64,000 nt of DNA from Advenella incenata. GTDB taxonomy: Bacteria > Pseudomonadota > Gammaproteobacteria > Burkholderiales > Burkholderiaceae_B. Shown here piece by piece: positions 57,412-64,000 of the stretch. The notes under the pieces are model-generated. The model was given only the letters and a program-made list of their open reading frames with translations, was not told where the DNA came from and did no database searches. The position numbers and the translations under genes are program-made. Each line of letters starts with the position of its first letter. Positions within the stretch are counted from its first letter, which is position 1. The stretch lies in assembly GCF_004217095.1 (NCBI RefSeq), contig NZ_SHKO01000001.1, forward strand, positions 2,096,234-2,160,233. Reading direction: 5' to 3'.

Positions 57412-57558
57412 CTAGCGCGCAGGTTGCTGGCCGGACACATTGCCGAAGGCGCCCCCGACCGTACCAACCACACCGTCGATATGCTGCCCGGGTGTGCCGG
57501 TTGTTGTACAGGCGCTCAAAGCCAGAAGGGTAAACAGAAGGGCGCTGGTAAGTTTCAT
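57412..57558 (-). CDS. 48-residue lipoprotein
   Basis: A short minus-strand frame starts MKLTSALLFTLLALSACTTT, a clear type II signal with lipobox LSAC at residue 17. The mature part is about 32 residues, Gly- and Val-rich, with IDGVVGTVGGAFGNV and then SGQQPAR. The ribosome site is weak (AAGAAAA). It lies between recJ and prfB. The plan is like entericidin or other tiny envelope lipoproteins; the family is not recognised. Confidence 0.55.
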   Translation of the reverse strand: MKLTSALLFTLLALSACTTTGTPGQHIDGVVGTVGGAFGNVSGQQPAR

Positions 57559-57699
57559 AAGTTTTCTTGGGAAATAAAAAGGCAGCGTAACAAATTGCCG
57601 TCTGCTTGCCTTGTCGGGACGGTAAACGTTGTAACAAGAATACCCGAAAACCGCCCGTTTGATAGCGATCGTAATAAATGGCTGGCCGCAGTGGCAGCA

Positions 57700-59424
57700 C
57701 TAGAAGGCAGCAGGCTCGGCGTGACGCACCATCAGTTGCACATTTACAACGCCATTCCAGGCATTGGGCGCAATTTCATAAATAAGATCAGTGTATTCCG
57801 GCAAGGCCTCGGCATGATTGAACCAGATCGCATCGTATTGCTGGTTCATGCGTTCCAGGCGCAATTTGAGGTGTTTTTCCTTAAGCAGGCGCTGATTGAG
57901 CACTCTGAACGTGTCCCGGAAAAGCGGGGGAGGGAAACCTGCACCCCATACGTGCTCATGCAACATACCGGCCACTTCTGCTGTCGTAAAAAGGGGATCC
58001 AGCGACCCGTCGGTCTCGATCAGCGGCTCAAAGCTGTCTTTGCCGCTGATGCGGCGTACTGCCAGGTCAAAGGCTTCTTCGAATTCGGCAAAAGCCTCTT
58101 GCCGCAGCGTCAGGCCGGCGGCCATGGCGTGGCCCCCGAATTTGAGAATCATGCCCGAATGGGTTTTGGACACCAGATCCAGTACATCGCGCAAATGCAC
58201 ATCGGGTACTGACCGGCCGGAACCGCGCAGCTCGCCCGGATCCCCCGGGGCAAAGGCCAGGGTGGGCTTCCAGAATTTTTCCTTTAGCCGTGAGGCGACG
58301 ATCCCGACCACGCCCTGATGCCAGTCAGGATGAAAAACGCAGACAGTGGCATTGCGGGCCTTTTCAGGCGCTTCCAGGCTGACCAAGGCTTGTTCGCTCA
58401 TATCCTGTTCGATGGTGCGACGCCGATGGTTCATCGTATCCAGTTCGCGGGCCAGCGCCAATGCTTCAGCCTCGTCATCCGTCGTCAGGCAGCGGATCCC
58501 GATGCTCATGTCGGCCAGACGACCAGCGGCATTGATGCGCGGGCCGATGCGAAAACCCAGGTCCAGTGCGGTTGCTTCACGGTTGTCGCAACTGGCGACC
58601 AGGAACAGGGCCTTCAGACCCGGCTGCAACTGATTATTCCGGATCTTTTTCAATCCTTGCGATACCAGCAGGCGATTGTTGGGGTCCAGCCGCACCACAT
58701 CGGCCACAGTTCCCAGTGCGACCAGATCGGCCAGCGCGTCAAGCCTGGGACCTGCTTTGGCATCAACCCAGCCACGGCGGCGGAACTCCGCGCGCAGCGC
58801 CAACAGGACGTAAAAAATCACGCCTACGCCGGCCAGGTTTTTGGATGGAAATTGGCACTCGGGATGGTTGGGGTTCACAATGGCGATGGCATCGGGCAGC
58901 GCATCCCCTGGCAAGTGATGGTCGGTGACCAGTACCTGCATGCCAAGGTCGTTGGCCGCTTGTACTCCATCGATGCTGGCAATGCCGTTGTCCACCGTAA
59001 TCAGCATATCCGGCTTGCCGGCATGGTGTCGGCTGGCCAGTTCCACCACCGCAGGCGACAGGCCATAGCCGGTTTCGAATCGGTTTGGCACCAGAAAATC
59101 CACATCGGCGCCAAAGGCGCGCAAACCACGCAGAGCGACAGCGCAGGCAGTGGCGCCATCACAGTCGTAATCGGCAATAATCAGCAGTTTTTTCCTGGCG
59201 GCGATGGCATCGGCAAGAATGGCCGCAGCCTTGTCGGCCTGATTGAGTTCCGACGGGTTGATCAAGTCGCTCCAGGACAGGCGCGTCTGCTCGGACGAGG
59301 CCACGCCGCGGGCGGCCCACAGGCGGGCCAGCAGCGCGTGAATACCACTTTCCTGCAATTGTTTTTCATGGTCCGGATTCACCGGACGGGCTGTGATTTT
59401 TACTGAGACCACCATTGCTTCCAT
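57700..59424 (-). CDS. recJ: Single-stranded-DNA-specific exonuclease RecJ
   Basis: RecJ is the 5'-3' exonuclease of RecFOR recombination and mismatch repair. The 574-residue product has the DHH-family motifs IIADYDCDGATA near residue 82, TVDNGIAS, VTDHHLPGDALP and the DHHA1 motif KFGGHAMAAGL near residue 430. ATG 59424 and ATG 59415 are both possible and neither has a good ribosome site. The start overlaps the end of the rpfE-like gene, so the two are coupled. Confidence 0.95.
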   Translation of the reverse strand: MEAMVVSVKITARPVNPDHEKQLQESGIHALLARLWAARGVASSEQTRLSWSDLINPSELNQADKAAAILADAIAARKKLLIIADYDCDGATACAVALRGLRAFGADVDFLVPNRFETGYGLSPAVVELASRHHAGKPDMLITVDNGIASIDGVQAANDLGMQVLVTDHHLPGDALPDAIAIVNPNHPECQFPSKNLAGVGVIFYVLLALRAEFRRRGWVDAKAGPRLDALADLVALGTVADVVRLDPNNRLLVSQGLKKIRNNQLQPGLKALFLVASCDNREATALDLGFRIGPRINAAGRLADMSIGIRCLTTDDEAEALALARELDTMNHRRRTIEQDMSEQALVSLEAPEKARNATVCVFHPDWHQGVVGIVASRLKEKFWKPTLAFAPGDPGELRGSGRSVPDVHLRDVLDLVSKTHSGMILKFGGHAMAAGLTLRQEAFAEFEEAFDLAVRRISGKDSFEPLIETDGSLDPLFTTAEVAGMLHEHVWGAGFPPPLFRDTFRVLNQRLLKEKHLKLRLERMNQQYDAIWFNHAEALPEYTDLIYEIAPNAWNGVVNVQLMVRHAEPAAF

Positions 59425-60368
59425 TGCTTGCGTTTACCGGGCAGCCACTTGAGCAGCGCCGGTGTAGGTTCCAGGGTAAGCGTGATCCAGCGGTCATCGC
59501 CGGTCAGGATCAGGCTGACTGGCATGGTAACAGGGTTGCCCCCAGATTGGGTTTTGAGGGCTGCCGCCAGTTCAAGTGTAAGTGCCTGCTCCACTGCGGG
59601 CAACAGCGCCAGCCAGTGGCCCCATTGGCGCTGGCGATGGGCCGCTTCCAGGTCGCGTATCACGATCGGCATTGCCGTTGATGGTGCAGTCAATTGTGAC
59701 GCTGCAGCGCCGCCAAACAACCAGCCGCCATTGATCAGCGGCATTTGCCTGTCGCGTCGCGCCTCATTCACGGGGTGATGATGCCACGCAATCTGCAGTT
59801 CGCTAAGCAGGCGACGCAAGGGTTTGAAAGCATCCTCCTGAGGCCAGACGTGTGCCAGATCGGCGCTGGCAATCAGCGTCGGACTGCGTGAGGGTAAATT
59901 GAACCCTTCCGGTACCGCCACTGTCCAACCTTGCCGGGTGTGACCTGTCAGGGAGAACGGGGTATCGGTAAATATATCAACCGCACTTTCATAAAGTGCC
60001 AGGCTTTCCTGCTCTGTCACAGCAATGTCGCTCGCGGTCAGCATGTGCGCGCCGCTGTTACTCAGGCCAAAGTGCGCCAGTTGAAACAGCCAGACGGGAT
60101 CAGTGCCTTGTGCTTCTGGCACCAAAATGGGCGCCAGGGCGGCGCAGGGCGCCTGACCAGGCGTGGGCGCAAATTGATAATGCTGCACCAGCCATGCTTC
60201 GTATGGTGTGCAGCCGGTCAGGTCTGGATCGGCCAGGTGAATATGCGGGGTGGCATATTCGAACAGGCGTCGCAGCAGCGTTGCGGTTTTTTCCAAATGG
60301 ACGGCGGTTTCGCCTGCCACCGAATGCGGGGGAAGCGCCCCGGAAATGATCAGTTCCATGCTGGACAT
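59400..60368 (-). CDS. RpfE-like protein encoded next to recJ
   Basis: The 322-residue protein has no signal or membrane segment. It has HIHLADPDLTGCTPYEAWLVQ near residue 44, TLIASADLAHVWPQEDAF and a Trp-rich C-terminus. Its sequence and position upstream of recJ fit the RpfE-like proteins known from Xanthomonas, whose biochemical role is unknown and which are sometimes annotated as phosphoglycerate-mutase-like. GTG 60374, ATG 60368 and ATG 60359 are possible starts; none has a clear ribosome site and the choice is arbitrary. Confidence 0.7.
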   Translation of the reverse strand: MSSMELIISGALPPHSVAGETAVHLEKTATLLRRLFEYATPHIHLADPDLTGCTPYEAWLVQHYQFAPTPGQAPCAALAPILVPEAQGTDPVWLFQLAHFGLSNSGAHMLTASDIAVTEQESLALYESAVDIFTDTPFSLTGHTRQGWTVAVPEGFNLPSRSPTLIASADLAHVWPQEDAFKPLRRLLSELQIAWHHHPVNEARRDRQMPLINGGWLFGGAAASQLTAPSTAMPIVIRDLEAAHRQRQWGHWLALLPAVEQALTLELAAALKTQSGGNPVTMPVSLILTGDDRWITLTLEPTPALLKWLPGKRKQWKQWWSQ

Positions 60369-60374
60369 GCGCAC

Positions 60375-60808
60375 ATAATGACAATCCTGATTCTATGCAG
60401 CGCCAGGAATTCTGGCTTTTTGAAAAATGGTGAGAATGAAATAGCTTCGGACATGGATTTGCATGAGGCGCCATTCGTTGCCAGTGCATCGCATCCCGGT
60501 TCGGGGTTTGTTTGCAGGGCGCTCAGAGGGCTTCAATTTAAGTGACCAATCAGGGGATTATAACGGCTAAGTTACGGCAGTAAGCGTATCTGGGCCAGGA
60601 CGGGGATGGGCTGGTTCCTGAATGCAGGTTATAGCCGGTGTTGTGTTTTGGCTGTGAACAACAGCGTGGTGTACGGGCAACGTGGGGGAGCGCAGTCACA
60701 AAAAATGCTGCCAGGCTCCGGACACCTGAGGGAAAGACGGCTTAACAGTAAAGGACGGTCGGGCCGGTAAGATAAGGGCGGTCAGATGGGTCAGTCTGAC
60801 TTGCATGG
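60375..60808. other. Stretch without supported genes
   Basis: Between the rpfE-like gene and the next small gene I see no open frame with a ribosome site. Near 60750-60800 there are irregular GGTC-containing units (GGTCGGGCC, GGTAAGATAAGGGC, GGTCAGATGG) that resemble a decayed form of the tandem repeats found elsewhere in the window. Confidence 0.35.
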
Positions 60809-61204
60809 TCATTTTCCGGGCTGTATTAACGCATTCTGTGCGTGCTTGATATCCTGAATGATGCTCTCTTCGATCAACTCGGCGTCTGAAGTGATGTTAA
60901 CGCTGTATCCGTCGCCAATCTTCACCCATTTGCTGCGCTTGCTGCCTGGTCCCGCCATTTTGCAAGATACCTTGAAATTGTACTGGCTTTGCGCCGGAAG
61001 GCGGCTCTTGCTCTCACCTACCTCGTAGTAGCTGGTGACCGATATCTTGAGGTCTTTCTGGTCAACCTGGGCATCGCGACAGATACGTTCCCGGGAAATC
61101 AGTTTCCAGATCTGTTCTTCAGTGTTGTGTTTCGGGCGGAAAAAATAATTAAAAATGAGGAATGCAGCTATGCCTGCAATAATTAATACGCTATCAATAC
61201 TCAT
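60809..61204 (-). CDS. Membrane-anchored hypothetical protein
   Basis: The 131-residue protein begins with a membrane anchor (MSIDSVLIIAGIAAFLIFNY), then RPKHNTEEQIWKL and a mixed strand region with two cysteines (RICRDAQ and KVSCKMAG). AGGA precedes ATG 61204. The anchor is at the extreme N-terminus, so the rest would be in the cytoplasm or periplasm depending on topology. No family is recognised. It is divergent from the small gene at 61370 across an inverted repeat. Confidence 0.7.
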   Translation of the reverse strand: MSIDSVLIIAGIAAFLIFNYFFRPKHNTEEQIWKLISRERICRDAQVDQKDLKISVTSYYEVGESKSRLPAQSQYNFKVSCKMAGPGSKRSKWVKIGDGYSVNITSDAELIEESIIQDIKHAQNALIQPGK

Positions 61205-61234
61205 TGGTTGTCCTCATTTGGGTAAGGGTAGGAT

Positions 61235-61263
61235 CTTACCTATCATTTGCTCACTTAGGTAAG
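61235..61263. promoter_or_regulatory. Inverted repeat between divergent small genes
   Basis: CTTACCTA (61235-61242) and TAGGTAAG (61256-61263) are perfect complements separated by 13 bases. They lie 31 bases upstream of the minus-strand gene and about 107 upstream of the plus-strand one. A further GGTAGGATCTTACC near 61227-61240 overlaps the left half. It is a likely operator. Confidence 0.4.
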
Positions 61264-61369
61264 GTATTGGCCTTTTATGAAGAACCGTTTTTGCTTTTAC
61301 AAGGTTTATGGCATTGATCCGGCCTCATGGGGGCATAATGGTTAGTCCAATCATCATAATGGATTCGAC

Positions 61370-61567
61370 ATGAGCAGAAAAGCCATACAAATATCAACAT
61401 CACCGTTAAATGCAGGTGGCGTCGTGTTAATCACTGTGGCCAATGACGGTTCCATCTGGCAATCGAACAGGCAAAACACGTCGTCATTAAGTGATAAATG
61501 GTCAGAATGGACCAAGCTGCCGGATCTGCCTCAAGGGGACTATGACGAAGCGCTCAAAGAAGGGTGA
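61370..61567 (+). CDS. Small hypothetical protein
   Basis: The 65-residue protein reads MSRKAIQISTSPLNAGGVVL, then VANDGSIWQSNRQN and WSEWTKLPDLPQG. The pattern (a strand, NDGSIW, then W-x-x-LPxLPQ) recurs in many small uncharacterised bacterial proteins with a beta-propeller-like repeat. There is no strong ribosome site. It ends before any obvious terminator. The following 270 bases hold no supported gene. Confidence 0.55.
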   Translation: MSRKAIQISTSPLNAGGVVLITVANDGSIWQSNRQNTSSLSDKWSEWTKLPDLPQGDYDEALKEG

Positions 61568-61835
61568 CAGCGAGCAAGTCACGCTATCTGTGCGCCCCCG
61601 GCTTTATCACCCTGGACAAGGCGAGCAGAGCATTCTGTGTTGTTGCATCATGATGGTGGGCAGTCAAATCATACCATTGCAGCCCATTGTGGTACGGTGA
61701 TGTTGCCAGGCAATTTAAGTGGTCATCAAAAGCGCTCATCCGTTCTTTGTGTCCAGTGCCTTTTGTGATCAGACTACAAAAAAGCGGGCAGGGGCGCCGA
61801 TCCGGCGCGCAATGGAAGATGGTATTTTTATACTG

Positions 61836-62168
61836 TCAGTCCACAATAAACAGTTTGACGCCGGTACGCGTGAACGAGCGATGGGCTGCATCGCCAAAAT
61901 CCGAGACCTGATAGCTCATGCCCGCCGTGAGCATGAATGTGCGTCCATCTTTCAATTGTGATTCCAGTTCGCCTTCAAGTACATACAGGATATGCCCGCG
62001 GTCGCACCAATGGTCTGCCAGATACCCGGGGGTATATTCGACCATACGCACGCGAATGTCGCCAATATTGAGCGTGCGCCACAATGCCTTGCCTTGCTCG
62101 CCCGGATGTTCGGTAGCTGGTAATTTTTCCCAATCGGTAACGGTAAAGGCCAGGGCAGGTATCTTCAA
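61836..62168 (-). CDS. DHCW-motif cupin-fold protein (TTG start)
   Basis: The 110-residue protein belongs to the small cupins that carry a conserved DHWC segment: LADHWCDRGHILYVLEGELE near residue 52, then GMSYQVSDFGDAAHRS. The family N-terminus LKIPALAFTVTDWEKL begins at TTG 62168, with AAAGG five bases upstream; the longer frame from ATG 62225 would add 19 unrelated residues. A metal-binding barrel is likely; substrate unknown. Confidence 0.82.
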   Translation of the reverse strand: MKIPALAFTVTDWEKLPATEHPGEQGKALWRTLNIGDIRVRMVEYTPGYLADHWCDRGHILYVLEGELESQLKDGRTFMLTAGMSYQVSDFGDAAHRSFTRTGVKLFIVD

Positions 62169-62409
62169 AGTAAACCTTTGCACGAAAAGAGTTGTATGCC
62201 TGCAATTATAGCCCGGCCATTGCATTTTTTATCAAACAAAAGTGACCAGGATGGCTTCCATGACAAGACGGTCAATGGCGCCATCTTATTGCTGCGTTCG
62301 GACAGCTGCCGGCTTCAGAGTCATAGCTGGCAGAGCCAGGTTGTCAAACGGGCACGCCCCATGGGTCTGCTCAAAAGCGCCGTACTCTTATAAAACCCGT
62401 GGGCGGCTT

Positions 62410-62619
62410 CTAATGGAAATGCTGATTGGCAACGTAACGCCGCATCCGCGACATATTCAGAAAATCAATGTCCTGTCGATGCCGTTGCCTTTCTACCATT
62501 GCAATAAATTGTTCGGCTTCGTTGTCGCGCAACGTACGACTGTCACCATTTTGATAATGAAACTTAACGCCGGGATGGCCGTATTCATAAAGTACGCTTA
62601 CAGAATGAATGTGGTTCAT
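62410..62619 (-). CDS. Small hypothetical protein
   Basis: The 69-residue basic protein starts MNHIHSVSVLYEYGHPGVKF and ends RRYVANQHFH, with NDNEAEQFIAM-like helix in the middle (TLRDNEAEQFIAMVE). A strong ribosome site, GGAGG, is six bases before ATG 62619. There are no membrane or signal segments. No family is recognised. The 240 bases between it and the cupin gene hold no supported gene. Confidence 0.6.
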   Translation of the reverse strand: MNHIHSVSVLYEYGHPGVKFHYQNGDSRTLRDNEAEQFIAMVERQRHRQDIDFLNMSRMRRYVANQHFH

Positions 62620-63132
62620 AGAGACCTCCAGATGAACTGATATAAGCGCGGCGGTACATTGTAGATTTTGGTCGCCGTCACTTATATGGGATCACCCATA
62701 GACCTATAGTATTCATATGAGGTCACTGCCGGAATAATCAAGAGCAGCGCGGGCGGGGGGCAATTTCGTTTCCGGTTGGTCAACGGTACCCCATATGTCA
62801 TTTACTCATCAGCAATTTGATTTGATTGCCAGAGCGTTGTGCCACTTGACTGGGCATCGGGCTCGGTAGTGATAGTAAAAAAATTGTTTGCGAAAAAATT
62901 AATCACAAGTGAAATAGGCATCGAGATCAAGGTGAATGCGCTTGGGTGGTCCGCCAAAGTGGGTTGTATACAAATGTAATAATTGTCACTCTGTTGCCAT
63001 ATCGGTATATGGGAATAGTCGGATTAATATAATCGGCCTATTGGTAATGGCGATGTCTTGCCGCCTACCTTTCATGCTGGAAATTTCCCGATATCCTGAT
63101 CCACCAGACTGACCAACGAGGACTAAAATTAG
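62620..63132. other. AT-richer stretch without supported genes
   Basis: No open frame with a ribosome site is found. A perfect CCATAT-CGGT-ATATGG inverted repeat lies near 62996-63011, and ATTAATATAAT follows at about 63023; these could be part of the promoter of the exported protein and OmpA-domain gene downstream. Confidence 0.35.
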
Positions 63133-63615
63133 ATGAAACTTCGCACTACCATCACTACGCTGTCTGTGCTTATGGCAGCCGCATTTCCTTTGTCTTCTTT
63201 TTCACAGACCGCAGCGCCGGACGCCAAGCAAAGTTCTCTGGCAAGCGGTCTGGTGTCCGATGGCGGCGTATCGGCAGAGCTGACTTCGGTAGTAAAAACG
63301 GGTAATCGCGTGACGGTCAAAGTGCGCTTCATGGAAACGGACCCGGAAGCAAACAAGATCAGTGTGGTGTATTCGCGGCTGGATAAATCAGCGTATGAAA
63401 ATGATTTTTACCTTCTGGCTGGAGATAAAAAGTATCTATTGTTGAAGGATTCCGCAGGCAAGCCATTGGCTCCCGAAAAACTGGTGTTGGCTGGAAAGGG
63501 GAAATTACGCGGCATTTGGTACGGCACTTTTCCCGCACCGCCAGCAGGCGAAAGCCTGATGTTATTCCTGCCGAATATCGAGCCGCTTGGCCCGTTCTCC
63601 ATCGCGGATGAATGA
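63133..63615 (+). CDS. Exported protein of unknown function
   Basis: The 160-residue protein has a type I signal peptide (MKLRTTITTLSVLMAAAFPL, cleavage near SSFSQ-TA) and then a single beta-rich domain with VSAELTSVVKTGNRVTVKVR and GIWYGTFPAPP, ending at LGPFSIADE. It is probably periplasmic. It overlaps or abuts the OmpA-domain gene that follows by four bases, so the two are likely made together. No family is recognised with confidence. Confidence 0.75.
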   Translation: MKLRTTITTLSVLMAAAFPLSSFSQTAAPDAKQSSLASGLVSDGGVSAELTSVVKTGNRVTVKVRFMETDPEANKISVVYSRLDKSAYENDFYLLAGDKKYLLLKDSAGKPLAPEKLVLAGKGKLRGIWYGTFPAPPAGESLMLFLPNIEPLGPFSIADE

Positions 63616-63619
63616 ACCA

Positions 63620-64000
63620 ATGCAGCGCGGTTATCTTACCCGTGTGGCACGGTTATCCTCGATGCTGCTGGCGCTAGGGCTGCCAGGCCTGGCGATCGCG
63701 CAAACCGCTATTGATCGTGACCAGTACGTTCTGGATCTGGTGCCTCAGGTACTCGATTTGCAGGCCACTTCCTCTGATTTACAGATAGCTTCATCTGATT
63801 TGAACGCGGCAACCAGCGACTTGTCCGAGAACGCGAAAAAGCTTATTGAAGCAAATGGCCGCATCACCGTGCGCAAAGCCAATGGCGGCACCATTCTGTC
63901 TGTTGCCAGTGATATTCTGTTTGCATTCGATAGCGCAAACTTGTCACCCAAGGCTCAGGCAACACTGAAGGATATCAGCGCCATCATCAATGACAGCCAG
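63620..64000 (+). CDS. OmpA-domain exported protein (partial, runs off the right edge)
   Basis: The first 127 residues are present. They have a signal peptide (LSSMLLALGLPGLAIAQ), then helical repeats LDLQATSSDLQIASSDLNAA TSDLSE-like heptads of a coiled coil, and the start of an OmpA C-terminal peptidoglycan-binding domain, SDILFAFDSANLSPKAQATL. The start ATG 63620 lies just after the previous stop; an out-of-frame ATG at 63612 overlaps it. The end lies outside the window. Confidence 0.8.
   Translation, partial: MQRGYLTRVARLSSMLLALGLPGLAIAQTAIDRDQYVLDLVPQVLDLQATSSDLQIASSDLNAATSDLSENAKKLIEANGRITVRKANGGTILSVASDILFAFDSANLSPKAQATLKDISAIINDSQ

Overview
The window reads as a chromosomal segment of a betaproteobacterium of the Burkholderiales, most likely family Alcaligenaceae. 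The evidence is the set of ordinary housekeeping blocks typical of that group: recA-recX, sucC-sucD, hemC-hemD-hemX-hemY, parE-parC, alaS, rpsP-rimM-trmD, a low-molecular-weight phosphatase next to iscR-iscS-iscU-iscA-hscB-hscA-fdx, prfB with its programmed frameshift, and recJ next to an rpfE-like gene. By eye the base composition is in the mid-50s % GC, lower than Bordetella, and Advenella or a close relative is a reasonable guess. The genus is an inference, not something the sequence states. I see no rRNA, tRNA, insertion sequence, prophage or CRISPR array.

Layout, left to right. 1-3.5 kb: rdgC (minus strand), then a gene-poor recA leader with a LexA box, a likely minus-strand small RNA and a degenerate 14-nt tandem repeat, then recA-recX. 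3.5-8.8 kb: a second degenerate repeat array, then cfa, and the divergent metR/metE pair. 8.9-20.5 kb: a DUF2889 gene, sucCD, two TerC paralogues in tandem, an unannotated 31-residue membrane peptide, the haem genes hemCDXY, ppa and a fumarylpyruvate-hydrolase-like gene. 20.8-24.3 kb: three tandem paralogous lipoproteins, psiF, and the rho-trxA pair on the minus strand. 24.5-30 kb: topoisomerase IV (parE, parC) and a 2Fe-2S flavoprotein reductase. 30.5-37.6 kb: alaS, a TusA-like protein, rpsP, a third repeat array, rimM-trmD, an LLM-family flavin oxidoreductase and a protein tyrosine phosphatase. 38-43.3 kb: the isc operon under an operator-rich promoter.

From 43.3 kb the DNA becomes accessory in character. 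It holds a PhoX-like Tat-exported phosphatase, a low-GC two-gene module of membrane protein plus XRE regulator with a palindromic promoter, a Tyr/Arg/His-repeat lipoprotein, and a catabolic cluster. That cluster is a cyclic amidohydrolase, an M20 amidohydrolase and an MHS-type permease, followed by an unusual regulator carrying two fused LysR units; it looks built to import and open an unknown cyclic amide or ureide. From 53.7 kb the minus strand carries prfB-SDR-lysS, a tiny lipoprotein, and rpfE-recJ. The last 3 kb hold small hypothetical genes, a cupin starting at TTG, and an exported protein followed by an OmpA-domain protein that runs off the right edge.

The least explained signals are the degenerate 12-14-nt tandem repeats in three separate intergenic regions (plus two weaker stretches), the likely small RNA beside the recA LexA box, the fused double LysR regulator with its amidohydrolase cluster, and several small membrane or lipoprotein genes below usual length cut-offs.
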